IMG/VR virus record: IMGVR_UViG_3300009481_003721
Coordinates: 1 to 49,907 of that record
Length of the DNA stretch: 49,907 nt
Source: a virus
Strand: one strand, 5' to 3'
The number at the start of each line of letters is the position of its first letter. The stretch's first letter is position 1. Shown here piece after piece: positions 1 through 7,067 of the stretch. A program made the translations under genes and the position numbers. The notes beneath the pieces were generated by a model, which was given only the letters and a program-made list of their open reading frames with translations, was not told where the DNA came from and made no database searches.

Positions 1-60
1 CCTGACCGAACCGACTGGAGAAAGTGGATAGAGGGGATTGAAGATGATAATAGGACATAA
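1..60 (+). CDS. 3' end of a gene cut by the window edge
   Basis: Frame 1 is open from the first base to a TAA at 58-60 and encodes the tail PDRTDWRKWIEGIEDDNRT. It overlaps the next start (ATG at 44) by 17 bases, in keeping with the tight overlaps throughout this strand. The product cannot be named from 19 residues. Confidence 0.5.
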   Translation, partial: PDRTDWRKWIEGIEDDNRT

Positions 61-460
61 TTTACACCCAACAAAAAGACTGGATAAACATCGTCGCGAC
101 GGACACAGGATTAAAATGTCTTGCGGTGGTGGAATGGGCGGTAGTAGCTGGCATGAGTATGTTACTGATATTTATGGTAGCGACCCAAACTACGAAGTTG
201 TTACAACCCTAGATGGACAGACTAAGAGATTAGGAAAGCGGTTCATTGTAAAGATTGTGCCAGTTGACTTTCACGGTCAGACTGTTGATATATCTGGCTG
301 GTGTGACGGCGGGTGTAGGAAGTCAGACAATCCTGTATACACTGAATGGTTTGATACTGTAAAGGGCGAGGAAGTAACATGGGTAAAGGGCGAGGGTGAT
401 AATGGCAAGATGAACAAGCGAATTCATCCATGCTTAATTGAATACCCTGTAGGTAAATAA
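44..460 (+). CDS. Hypothetical protein
   Basis: A 138-residue protein with no recognised family. The first third has a Gly-rich stretch (CGGGMGGSSWHEY, about residues 28-40) and the middle is beta-like (RFIVKIVPVDFHGQTVDISG). Two Cys in WCDGGC and a few His leave metal binding possible but unproven. ATG at 44 is preferred over the TTG at 38 because a GAGGGG purine tract lies just upstream. It is followed six bases later by a sulfotransferase gene. Confidence 0.6.
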   Translation: MIIGHNLHPTKRLDKHRRDGHRIKMSCGGGMGGSSWHEYVTDIYGSDPNYEVVTTLDGQTKRLGKRFIVKIVPVDFHGQTVDISGWCDGGCRKSDNPVYTEWFDTVKGEEVTWVKGEGDNGKMNKRIHPCLIEYPVGK

Positions 461-466
461 GTAAAA

Positions 467-1087
467 ATGATTAGCCATAAACACAAATGTATTTTTGTAC
501 ATATCCCAAAAACAGGTGGGAGTAGTATAGAAAACGTGTTTCTTGGAAAAAGCGTTCCTCCTAAATATCAATATTCATATAAAAAAAGAAAATATCACTT
601 CAAAATCAATGAGCAACACGCATTTCCCCATGAAATGAGAAGGTGTTATGGTATAACTTCATGGAGTGAATATTTTAAGTTTATAATCGTGAGAAACCCG
701 TGGGAAAGATTTGTTTCTTATCGCTTCCACATGCTTAATCATAATTTACTGCATAAAGATATATCGTTTAATAGCTTCGTTAATATGTTTTTTGATAAAA
801 ACAAGAACCCTATAAAAAAAGAAAAGCATAGAGCTATGATAGAACCATGTATGTCATGGATTACTGACGACATAGATTATATAATGAGGCTTGAATCAAT
901 TGATTTAGAGTTTAATATTGTTTGTGATAAAATAGGAATCCCTAGACAAAAGCCTCCACACATAGGTAAAACCAACCATAAACACTACACCGAATATTAT
1001 AATGAAGAGACGAAACAAATCATTGCGGAAAAATATGCAAAAGACATTGAGCATTTTGGGTACGGGTTTGGAGGTGAAGATGAGTAA
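467..1087 (+). CDS. Sulfotransferase family protein (first copy)
   Basis: A 206-residue protein with the PAPS-dependent sulfotransferase signature. The N-terminal strand-loop FVHIPKTGGSSIENVF (about residues 10-25) is the 5'-phosphosulfate loop, and IIVRNPWERFVSYRFH (about residues 69-84) is the 3'-phosphate-binding segment. The family (Sulfotransferase_2 type) moves sulfate from PAPS to sugar or other hydroxyls. It is short for the family, as phage versions often are. A second, divergent copy lies at 10384-11127. The 3' end overlaps the next gene by 8 bases. The acceptor is unknown; a surface glycan of host or virion is the obvious guess. Confidence 0.85.
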   Translation: MISHKHKCIFVHIPKTGGSSIENVFLGKSVPPKYQYSYKKRKYHFKINEQHAFPHEMRRCYGITSWSEYFKFIIVRNPWERFVSYRFHMLNHNLLHKDISFNSFVNMFFDKNKNPIKKEKHRAMIEPCMSWITDDIDYIMRLESIDLEFNIVCDKIGIPRQKPPHIGKTNHKHYTEYYNEETKQIIAEKYAKDIEHFGYGFGGEDE

Positions 1088-1259
1088 AGTTGAACATAAT
1101 GAAGAGAATATAGCAAGACTGGCAGAAGAAGTTACTGATTCCGTGGAGATGGATACTCTCATCCAACACTTCTATGAAGATCAGTATAACTATTACGAGA
1201 ATGATAAGAAAGCGTTTGAAACAGACTGGCAAGATATGATCGGAGATGAAGATGACTGA
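1080..1259 (+). CDS. Small acidic protein with DKxAFExDW motif (copy A)
   Basis: A 59-residue acidic protein. The ATG at 1080 overlaps the upstream stop (ATGAGTAA) and GGAGG lies just before it. Its C-terminal half (YYENDKKAFETDWQDMIG) closely matches the end of the protein at 2679-2882 (YYVMDKDAFENDWGESFG), so the two are paralogs. No known family is recognised. It is probably a small early or regulatory phage protein. Confidence 0.65.
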   Translation: MSKVEHNEENIARLAEEVTDSVEMDTLIQHFYEDQYNYYENDKKAFETDWQDMIGDEDD

Positions 1260-1431
1260 GTATAGAGATCCGTTCGATAGAACACTAACTTTAAGTAAGC
1301 ATGAGATGGTGGTAGATAGAGTACATGAAATCACAGTAGTCATTGAGGGCGGTATGTGTGTAGATGTCAGAGGACTACCAGAAGATTGGGACTATGCCAT
1401 TGAAGATTATGATGTAGAGGGGCAAGGATGA
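1252..1431 (+). CDS. Small acidic hypothetical protein
   Basis: A 59-residue protein starting MTEYRDPFDRTL. The ATG at 1252 is chosen because GGAG lies 5-8 bases upstream; an in-frame ATG at 1246 would sit on that site. It overlaps the previous gene by 8 bases and the next by 4 (GGATGAG). It is acidic at the C terminus with a short beta-like segment (HEITVVIEGGMCVDVRG). Function is unknown. Confidence 0.6.
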   Translation: MTEYRDPFDRTLTLSKHEMVVDRVHEITVVIEGGMCVDVRGLPEDWDYAIEDYDVEGQG

Positions 1432-1568
1432 GCAAACCATTCAAAGAAACAGTAGAGGAGCGAGCAAGGCGTGATCCCGAATTCAGGAAAGAACTAGAGC
1501 TTGAAATGCGGGAGATGGAACAGGAAGAAATTAACGAGATGCTAGGGAGTGACGATAACCGTTTATAA
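1428..1568 (+). CDS. Tiny protein resembling the N terminus of XRE-type antitoxins
   Basis: A 46-residue protein beginning MSKPFKETVEERARRDPEFR and continuing into a Glu/Met-rich helix. The opening resembles the N-terminal pre-HTH helix of small addiction-module/XRE regulators (pattern DFKETV-ARxxRDPxFRxxLL), but the helix-turn-helix that should follow is absent. It starts four bases inside the previous gene with AAGG upstream. Either a remnant of such a regulator or an independent small helical protein; the similarity is from memory. Confidence 0.5.
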   Translation: MSKPFKETVEERARRDPEFRKELELEMREMEQEEINEMLGSDDNRL

Positions 1569-1593
1569 TTAGTGGACACAGGGAGCCAGCAAG
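1564..1593 (+). promoter_or_regulatory. Conserved TATAATTAG / GGGAGCCAGCA leader (copy 1)
   Basis: TATAATTAG (1564-1572) is followed by a GGAC block and GGGAGCCAGCA just before the ATG at 1594. The same order of blocks recurs at 7398-7424. There is no TTGACA at the right distance, so this may be a -10-dominated promoter with a shared 5' leader or ribosome-binding element. Confidence 0.5.
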
Positions 1594-1863
1594 ATGAGGA
1601 AGCTCGAAGATATTGAACTCAATAGTGTGTGGCTGGTGTGGCAACACGAAGGTTACTACAAAACCAGAGTAGTGGAAGCACACACCAACAGGAGTGAAGC
1701 TAGAGAAAGGGCTTCGACTCTATACAAAAATCAACCAAAAAATAACTCAATAATCAAACACAATTACAGCATTGAGAAAGTCAGGCTATGTGGAGACAAG
1801 GTGCGAGAAAGAGCGACGATGCACCAAGAATACATGAAAGAAAGAAACGAAATCAAAAACTAG
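1594..1863 (+). CDS. Hypothetical basic protein
   Basis: An 89-residue, Lys/Arg/Asn-rich protein (MRKLEDIELNSVWLVWQHEG at the start) with an N-terminal strand pattern and a helical, charged C terminus. No family is recognised. It sits directly behind the conserved TATAATTAG leader, so it is probably the first gene of a transcript. Confidence 0.6.
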   Translation: MRKLEDIELNSVWLVWQHEGYYKTRVVEAHTNRSEARERASTLYKNQPKNNSIIKHNYSIEKVRLCGDKVRERATMHQEYMKERNEIKN

Positions 1864-1876
1864 AAGGAAATTAATA

Positions 1877-2200
1877 ATGCCTAAAGTCAAGGAAACGTAT
1901 CCACACAATCTTCCCTTAAACGAGGTGGGAACTAGGGTAGACATGGCAATAGAGGAACTCCTCAACGACTTTCAAGCTACTGATATTGAGTTAGAGAAAG
2001 ATGTAAAAAACTCAGCAGGTCGTGTAGAGTTTTCCTGCAAAAGCATGGGGGTATCTGTATCGGGGGAGGTGTTGATTTTCGATGACGAAATTGAAGTTAT
2101 TATTAAGCTGCCTTTTTTTGCGGGGGCTTACAAGAAGCGTGTGAGGGGAGTTATGGACAAACGAATCCCTAAATATCTGAAACAAAATTATGCCGAATAA
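1877..2200 (+). CDS. PHA granule-regulatory-like protein (PHA_gran_rgn family)
   Basis: A 107-residue protein whose layout matches the putative polyhydroxyalkanoic acid system protein family. It has an N-terminal HNLPLNEV amphipathic start, a central beta region GRVEFSCKSMGVSVSGEV (about residues 49-66), the DDEIEVIIKLPFFAGAYKKRV segment (about 70-90), and a short helical tail. AAGGA lies before the ATG. Family members are linked to PHA granules in bacteria but are poorly characterised. The phage role is unknown. The assignment rests on remembered family pattern. Confidence 0.6.
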   Translation: MPKVKETYPHNLPLNEVGTRVDMAIEELLNDFQATDIELEKDVKNSAGRVEFSCKSMGVSVSGEVLIFDDEIEVIIKLPFFAGAYKKRVRGVMDKRIPKYLKQNYAE

Positions 2201-2492
2201 GAAATGTCAATCATGTGGTAACGCCACGCCAGAAGATGAATACCTAGTATGTTCAGCACCTTATACTGCCATGTCAGTAGGCAGATGTCCAAGCTGTTTT
2301 GCTAATGATATATACCCATACCAAGATTTGGCTGACGCATGTTGGAGTGTTGGAGGGTTTGACCTTTGTGCTGACTGGTTTCAAGGTCTAATCATAAGTA
2401 ATTTAATTTTTTATAACAAAACTAAAAAAGACTTTATAAAAGAAGTAAAGGAGATTGATTATGGAATCGAATTGCAAGAGCCTAGCAATTAG
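2190..2492 (+). CDS. Zinc-ribbon-like hypothetical protein
   Basis: A 100-residue protein with paired cysteines CQSCGN (residues 6-11) and CPSCFAND (about 33-40), a likely four-Cys zinc site. The rest is aromatic and acidic. It overlaps the previous gene by 11 bases and the next by about 30. Function is unknown; small zinc proteins of this kind are frequent in phage early regions. Confidence 0.6.
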   Translation: MPNKKCQSCGNATPEDEYLVCSAPYTAMSVGRCPSCFANDIYPYQDLADACWSVGGFDLCADWFQGLIISNLIFYNKTKKDFIKEVKEIDYGIELQEPSN

Positions 2493-2682
2493 CTACCTGT
2501 GGCACAAGGCGGTGGCCGACAAGGAGAAGGCTCGCCTTTCCCTTGAGCTACTGTTAGAGAATGGTGTTGGTATTGGAGATCACTCAACTGGTGACTACCA
2601 CCAGAATCTTGATGAGGCACTTGATCTATTGGTGGATGCGGAAGATCGCCTCGACATTCTGGAAAGAGATTATCCACGATGA
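2461..2682 (+). CDS. Small helical hypothetical protein
   Basis: A 73-residue Leu/Asp-rich, probably all-helical protein starting MESNCKSLAISYLWHKAVAD. ATG 2461 has GGAG seven bases upstream and is preferred to a TTG at 2455. It overlaps the next gene by four bases (ATGA). No family is recognised. Confidence 0.6.
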   Translation: MESNCKSLAISYLWHKAVADKEKARLSLELLLENGVGIGDHSTGDYHQNLDEALDLLVDAEDRLDILERDYPR

Positions 2683-2882
2683 ATAAACCCAACCTTAAAA
2701 TCTACAACCCAACGACACCCGACCACAGCGAGGCTAACTGTGAAAAATTAGCCAACCATGTTGTCGAGAGCCTATCCCCCGCCGTCCTTTTTAATATTGT
2801 TTACAAAGAACAACTATTTTATTACGTCATGGACAAAGACGCATTTGAAAATGATTGGGGAGAAAGTTTCGGAAATAATTAA
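2679..2882 (+). CDS. Small protein with DKxAFExDW motif (copy B)
   Basis: A 67-residue protein overlapping the preceding gene by ATGA. Its C terminus (residues 43-66, containing FYYVMDKDAFENDWGESFG) is paralogous to the protein at 1080-1259, while the N-terminal parts differ. Function is unknown. It is the last gene before a strong consensus promoter. Confidence 0.6.
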   Translation: MNKPNLKIYNPTTPDHSEANCEKLANHVVESLSPAVLFNIVYKEQLFYYVMDKDAFENDWGESFGNN

Positions 2883-2891
2883 AGTTTTCTC

Positions 2892-2919
2892 TTGACAATA
2901 CCGATATGTATTGTATAAT
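2892..2919 (+). promoter_or_regulatory. Perfect sigma-70-type promoter before the ABC ATPase gene
   Basis: TTGACA (2892-2897), a 16-base spacer and TATAAT (2914-2919), with the first downstream gene at 2959. Both hexamers match the housekeeping consensus exactly. It begins a transcription unit covering the ATPase, GNAT and HAD genes. Confidence 0.85.
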
Positions 2920-2958
2920 AGAATAAACCGCGTGCAAATTAACTTGATAGGTGTTTGA

Positions 2959-3582
2959 ATGAAAATCAGCATTAGTGTAGAGCCAGACGAATTTACCGCT
3001 AGGGTAGCACAAGCGTTCGATCTAGAGTTTGATGGTACTATCACCACAGACATTCCAGATTTTGAACCACCCGATAAAAACTCATATAATATTGGCATGA
3101 TTGTAGGGGCTAGCGGTAGCGGCAAGAGTCAGATTTTAAGAAATTACTTTGCCGAGTCTTCTGATTCCATTCTCTGGAACCCCGAAAAAGCCATTGTGTC
3201 GCACTTCAACAATCCAGAGATAGCGATTGAAAAGCTATTTGCCTGTGGCATCGCCTCTGTTCCAACGCTTTGCAAACCATATAGGGTTTTAAGTAACGGT
3301 GAAAAGTACCGTGCGACCATCGCTAGACTGCTTGGAAGTGGCATGATCCTTGACGAGTTCACCTCTGAGGTAAACAGAGAGACTGCAAAAAGCCTGTCGG
3401 TAGCACTTAGCAAATATATTAGAAAAAATGATTTGAAGAATATTGTGTTAGCTTCTTGTCACAAGGACATAATAGAGTGGATCGAACCGGATTGGGTTTT
3501 TGATTGCGACAGCGGCCAGCGTTTTGAAAATGTTGACCCTAGAACATCAATGAAGCGTGTAGCAAGGATTGAGATTTACTAA
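2959..3582 (+). CDS. Soluble ABC-type ATPase (COG2401-like)
   Basis: A 207-residue stand-alone ABC ATPase. Visible motifs are Walker A GASGSGKS (50-57), an LSNGEK signature (111-116), Walker B GMILDEF (128-134) with the catalytic Glu, and the H-loop His in SCHKD (about 168). There are no membrane segments, so it is not a transporter. It is followed at once (TAATG) by a GNAT-like gene. An ABC ATPase fused to an acetyltransferase domain is the known COG2401 architecture; here the two halves are separate genes. A role in nucleic-acid modification or surveillance is an inference. Confidence 0.85.
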   Translation: MKISISVEPDEFTARVAQAFDLEFDGTITTDIPDFEPPDKNSYNIGMIVGASGSGKSQILRNYFAESSDSILWNPEKAIVSHFNNPEIAIEKLFACGIASVPTLCKPYRVLSNGEKYRATIARLLGSGMILDEFTSEVNRETAKSLSVALSKYIRKNDLKNIVLASCHKDIIEWIEPDWVFDCDSGQRFENVDPRTSMKRVARIEIY

Positions 3583-4073
3583 TGTTTAAAAGACCGAGCA
3601 TAAAGATTGATGTTTTTGAAGTACCGAAGGAACTTAAAGAAACCTACTGGGCTATATTCAAGAAGCATCACTACTTGGGCGACCAACTAAACAAGGCGGC
3701 TAGATGTTGGGTTGGATACCTGTGGGACAATCCCGTGGCTTTCGATTCCGTTTTGGCTATGCCTAGTGGCTCGCTCAAAAACGCTTGGCGTGAGCATCGC
3801 CTTGTTGTCCTGTCGGACTATCAAGGGATGGGTATCGGCAACAGGATGTCGGAATGTGTTGGTAAAATCTTAGTAGGAGAAGATAAAAGATTCTTCTCTA
3901 AGACCGCAAATATAAAATTAGGCGAGTACCGGAACCAGCAAGATATATGGCGAGCAACAAGCAAAAATGGGAAGGCCAGACTCGACAATCTTGGAAGAGG
4001 TAAAAACTACAACAATATGATTAAGGAATCATTGTCGAGAAGGGTTTGTTATTCACACGAATATGTGGGGTAA
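3582..4073 (+). CDS. GNAT-like acetyltransferase, partner of the ABC ATPase
   Basis: A 163-residue protein with a GNAT-like core: REHRLVVLSDYQGMGIGNRM (about residues 67-86) matches the beta4-motif A region, where Q/RxxGxG/A binds acyl-CoA. The N terminus (FKKHHYLGDQLNKAARCWVG) resembles that of phage Mom-like and COG2401 acetyltransferase domains. Start and upstream stop share one base, so translation is probably coupled to the ATPase. Possible substrates are a DNA base or a protein; neither is shown. Confidence 0.7.
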   Translation: MFKRPSIKIDVFEVPKELKETYWAIFKKHHYLGDQLNKAARCWVGYLWDNPVAFDSVLAMPSGSLKNAWREHRLVVLSDYQGMGIGNRMSECVGKILVGEDKRFFSKTANIKLGEYRNQQDIWRATSKNGKARLDNLGRGKNYNNMIKESLSRRVCYSHEYVG

Positions 4074-4076
4074 TTT

Positions 4077-4577
4077 ATGAAAAAGGCGTTTGTTTTTGAC
4101 TTTGACGACACCCTAGCAACAACTGAAGCTAAAGTCCTTGTTGTCGGGCCGACTTCGTGTTGTGTGGGCGTAAAACAAGAACTAACGCCAGCAGAATTTA
4201 ACGAGTATGAATTAAAGAGTGGCGAAAGATTTGACTTCTCTGAATTCAAATGTCCTCGCTTAGTTGAAGACGGCAAACCTACAGAACTCATACGGTTAGC
4301 AAAGGATGTATACGACGAGGATCACTCAGTTTATATACTAACTGCCAGAAGTAGCGACATGACATCTGCTATCGCAAAATTTTTATCAACACAGGACATA
4401 GAAGCAAAACAAATTATATGTGTTGGAGATAAGGACGAATCAGATGGGATAGCCGACAGCAAAAAAAAGGCACTCCACGCTATAGTTCGTGGATACGACA
4501 AAATATATTTCTATGACGACAACGAGAAGAACGTCGAGCTAGCTCAAACTCTTGGCGTGAAATCCTACCTAGTTTGA
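4077..4577 (+). CDS. HAD-superfamily phosphatase
   Basis: A 166-residue HAD hydrolase. Motif I is FDFDDTLATT (residues 7-16), motif II is the Thr in YILTARSS (about 84-91), and motif IV is FYDDNEKN (about 141-148). A small cap insertion lies between motifs I and II. Phage relatives include polynucleotide-kinase 3'-phosphatase-like and 5'-nucleotidase-like proteins, but the substrate is unclear. It sits three bases after the GNAT gene and probably belongs to the same transcript. Confidence 0.8.
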   Translation: MKKAFVFDFDDTLATTEAKVLVVGPTSCCVGVKQELTPAEFNEYELKSGERFDFSEFKCPRLVEDGKPTELIRLAKDVYDEDHSVYILTARSSDMTSAIAKFLSTQDIEAKQIICVGDKDESDGIADSKKKALHAIVRGYDKIYFYDDNEKNVELAQTLGVKSYLV

Positions 4578-4593
4578 GCTTAAGGTGATTGAT

Positions 4594-5832
4594 ATGTCTT
4601 CAAAGCAACTTCATAATGAATCGACGGTCGTCGATCTACACACACATTCAATGCTGAAGGCCGATATTTTTGGTCGCAACCTAAGCAAGAGGAACGGAAA
4701 CTGGCTGGCTAGACTATTCAAAGAGAAGTTCTGGCCTTTTAGTAACAGAGCATCGTTTCCGAAGATAGATGAGGGCGGGGTGGACGTTTTATTGTCTACG
4801 GCATACATCTTGGAGCGAGGGTGGATAGAAGACATTTCACTGATAGACTGGTTGTTATGGTTGACCCCCAGCGTTCGCAGGAGGATCGTAGACCCAACCT
4901 ATTTTGATGCGACCAAGAACATGCTAGACGGGATGGAAAAGCAGGTGGAGGCTTACAACGCTGGCGTGAAAGGGACTGAGAGGAAGATGTCGATAGCACT
5001 CTGTCCCGACGATATAAAAACAAACATAGAGAACAAACACATTTCTGTTGTTCATGCCGTCGAAGGAGCACACAGCCTACAGGGAGTACAATCTGGAAAA
5101 GACAGTTACGATAAAATTACATCACATCCCGAGTCAGTAGAAGTCGAAGTGCTAAACAACTTGGAGCACTTTTTCAACAGGGGGGTTGCTTATTTAGGAC
5201 TGGCTCATTTTTACCCAAACCACTGTGTCGATCCCGTATTCCCGTACCCAGAGTATGGAGCCAAACATATGAACTGGCGTAAGGCTTTGGGCAAGTGGGA
5301 TGAAACCAATGGTCTAACATCGCTGGGCTTCAAGGTGGTTGACAGGATGCTTGATCTAGGTATGATTATAGATGTGTCACACTGCACCGTCAAGGCTCGC
5401 AAGCAAATATACGACCTTGTTGACTCAAGAGACAAATCCGAGTGCGTTCTAGCTACTCATATGGGAGTGTTTGAGGTCAACAGACTGACATACAATCTCC
5501 AAGACTGGGAACTAAAGTGGCTAGCAGACAGAGGTTGTGCTGCTGGTATCATCTTTATGAATTACTGGCTATCTTCTGTGGATAGCGGGCTAGGATTGAA
5601 GTACATCGAACAAACCCTAAACCACATCATCAACGTGTGTGGTGAAGATACTGCTGCTATCGGCACTGACTTTGACGGGTTTACCGATCCGCCAGATGAG
5701 ATAGTGGATATGTCTGAGTTGCCTCGTATCACATCCTACTTAAAGGGTGTAGGTTATAGTGACGAGGTTATAAAAAAGTTTCTTGGCGAGAACGCTATGA
5801 GAGTTCTAATGAATGGATGGAAAAAGAAATGA
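4594..5832 (+). CDS. Membrane-dipeptidase-like metallohydrolase (peptidase M19 family)
   Basis: A 412-residue amidohydrolase-fold enzyme with the M19 metal-ligand order: VVDLHTHS (HxH near residues 16-18), HAVEGAHSL (bridging Glu), GLAHFYPN and IDVSHCT (later His ligands) and GTDFDGF (final Asp). Known members hydrolyse dipeptides, including D-amino-acid dipeptides. No signal peptide is visible, so it should act in the cytosol. ATG 4594 is preceded by AAGGTG; the GTG at 4585 falls inside that site. In a phage it could recycle cell-wall peptides or trim a cross-link precursor. This is an uncommon phage gene. Confidence 0.85.
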   Translation: MSSKQLHNESTVVDLHTHSMLKADIFGRNLSKRNGNWLARLFKEKFWPFSNRASFPKIDEGGVDVLLSTAYILERGWIEDISLIDWLLWLTPSVRRRIVDPTYFDATKNMLDGMEKQVEAYNAGVKGTERKMSIALCPDDIKTNIENKHISVVHAVEGAHSLQGVQSGKDSYDKITSHPESVEVEVLNNLEHFFNRGVAYLGLAHFYPNHCVDPVFPYPEYGAKHMNWRKALGKWDETNGLTSLGFKVVDRMLDLGMIIDVSHCTVKARKQIYDLVDSRDKSECVLATHMGVFEVNRLTYNLQDWELKWLADRGCAAGIIFMNYWLSSVDSGLGLKYIEQTLNHIINVCGEDTAAIGTDFDGFTDPPDEIVDMSELPRITSYLKGVGYSDEVIKKFLGENAMRVLMNGWKKK

Positions 5833-5903
5833 TAAGTTTTGCAGAGAACATTATCATTCGTATATGGATATGGGTCATGTTCTGCTTTCCAACGCAAGAT
5901 TAA
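5829..5903 (+). CDS. 24-residue hydrophobic peptide
   Basis: ATG at 5829 overlaps the dipeptidase stop (ATGA) and encodes a 24-residue peptide whose core IIIRIWIWVMFCF would span a membrane. The reading frame ends at 5903, ten bases before the next gene. Size and placement resemble the peptide at 17390-17464. There is no independent support beyond the overlap and hydrophobicity. Confidence 0.35.
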   Translation: MISFAENIIIRIWIWVMFCFPTQD

Positions 5904-5913
5904 GGATCATATA

Positions 5914-6207
5914 ATGAAAAATACATATAAGATTTGCCAGATCGTCCTGCTGTTGTCAATTTTAGTGATTCAGCAAGTATCTATAAACAGCCTGAGTGAG
6001 CAAATTAGGCAGGCTAAATCTCTACATTACTCTCACGAACGCGACATCAACGATGTTCGCATGATGCTCCATACATTCACAGACATTGCCCCAAAGGAGA
6101 TGGCAAGGATCGCTCGTACAGCAGCGAGAAGTGAAATGTCTAGACTTGGCTTGTTCCCAGATGAGGAAATTAAATTAGACGACCAAGAGAGCCAGCCAAA
6201 TGATTAG
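5914..6207 (+). CDS. Membrane-anchored hypothetical protein
   Basis: A 97-residue protein with an N-terminal membrane segment (ICQIVLLLSILVIQQVSI, about residues 7-24) followed by a charged helical domain ending in an acidic tail. AAGGA lies nine bases before ATG 5914. The overall plan (one N-terminal helix, then a coiled soluble part) matches the protein at 21632-22045. It overlaps the phosphomannomutase gene by 8 bases. Confidence 0.6.
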   Translation: MKNTYKICQIVLLLSILVIQQVSINSLSEQIRQAKSLHYSHERDINDVRMMLHTFTDIAPKEMARIARTAARSEMSRLGLFPDEEIKLDDQESQPND

Positions 6208-6901
6208 TTTTTTGTTTGATGTAGATGGCACTCTTACCCCAGCACGAAAAAAGATGGAAGAAGATTTTAAAAGGTTTTTTGGATTCTGGGTTAACAATCA
6301 ACACGAAAGAGGGAACAGGGTATTTCTTGTCACGGGATCAGACAAAGAAAAGACGAAAAGTCAGATTGGCTTGGCTCTATGGAGACTTGCTGCGGGATGT
6401 TATCAAAACTGCGGCAACCAACTCTACATAAGGGGTCGCTTGAGGGAGGAGTCATCGTGGGAGCCTTCCGATGAACTTCGGTCAAACATAGCAAGGGCAG
6501 TCGAGTCCAGTGTATGGTACTGTCGAGCAGAAAACAACCTCGAAGAGAGGGCTGGCATGGCGAATATGTCCACCGTAGGAAGATCGGCTTCCCCCGTGCT
6601 TAGAAAAGAATACTTTGAATGGGATAAAAAACACAGAGAAAGGGAGGAGATTGCACGACTACTCTCCCAAAAGCATCCAGAGCTGGAATTCGCCATCGGT
6701 GGAGAAATAAGCATAGACATCTACCCAAAAGGAAAAGATAAGTCTCAAGTATTGTCAGATATGTTTGGACGCACTGTGTTTTTTGGCGACAGATGTGGAA
6801 CAAGCGGAAACGATTACCATATCTCTCAAAAGGCTGACGAATACCACCATGTAAAAGACCCAAACGACACCCGACAAATATTGGAGACGATCTATGGCTG
6901 A
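6200..6901 (+). CDS. Eukaryote-type phosphomannomutase (HAD superfamily)
   Basis: A 233-residue protein matching the PMM1/PMM2 family from end to end. It has FDVDGTLTPARKKM (catalytic Asp8/Asp10), FLVTGSDKEK, NCGNQLY, GMANMSTVGRS (counterpart of GMLNVSPIGR), EISIDIYPKGKDKS and FFGDRCGTSGNDYHI (counterpart of FFGDKT-GGNDYEI). These enzymes interconvert mannose-6-phosphate and mannose-1-phosphate, the step before GDP-mannose. The family is usual in eukaryotes and scattered in bacteria. Here it should feed glycan precursors. It overlaps both neighbours by 8 bases. Confidence 0.88.
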   Translation: MISFLFDVDGTLTPARKKMEEDFKRFFGFWVNNQHERGNRVFLVTGSDKEKTKSQIGLALWRLAAGCYQNCGNQLYIRGRLREESSWEPSDELRSNIARAVESSVWYCRAENNLEERAGMANMSTVGRSASPVLRKEYFEWDKKHREREEIARLLSQKHPELEFAIGGEISIDIYPKGKDKSQVLSDMFGRTVFFGDRCGTSGNDYHISQKADEYHHVKDPNDTRQILETIYG

Positions 6902-7067
6902 CTTTTGCTACGACTGCACAGCAGAACTCTTTGGAGATGGGAAAAGAAACGATTTTGCAGATGAATGGGGAGAAGATCGTGACTTATGGAATGTCCTATG
7001 CGAAGGGTGCGGATTTATCGTTGTAGACAAGAGCGGCAAGAAGGTCAACAATGAACAACGAAAATAA
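6894..7067 (+). CDS. Small zinc-ribbon protein
   Basis: A 57-residue protein with CYDC (5-8) and CEGC (36-39), a likely four-Cys zinc site, separated by an acidic stretch (DEWGEDRDLWN). It overlaps the PMM stop by 8 bases and the next small gene by 17. Function is unknown. Confidence 0.6.
   Translation: MADFCYDCTAELFGDGKRNDFADEWGEDRDLWNVLCEGCGFIVVDKSGKKVNNEQRK

Noticed and set aside
5339-5366. TTGACA-16-TATGAT inside the dipeptidase gene
   Set aside because: The -10 deviates at one base and there is no gene start nearby for it to serve; likely chance.
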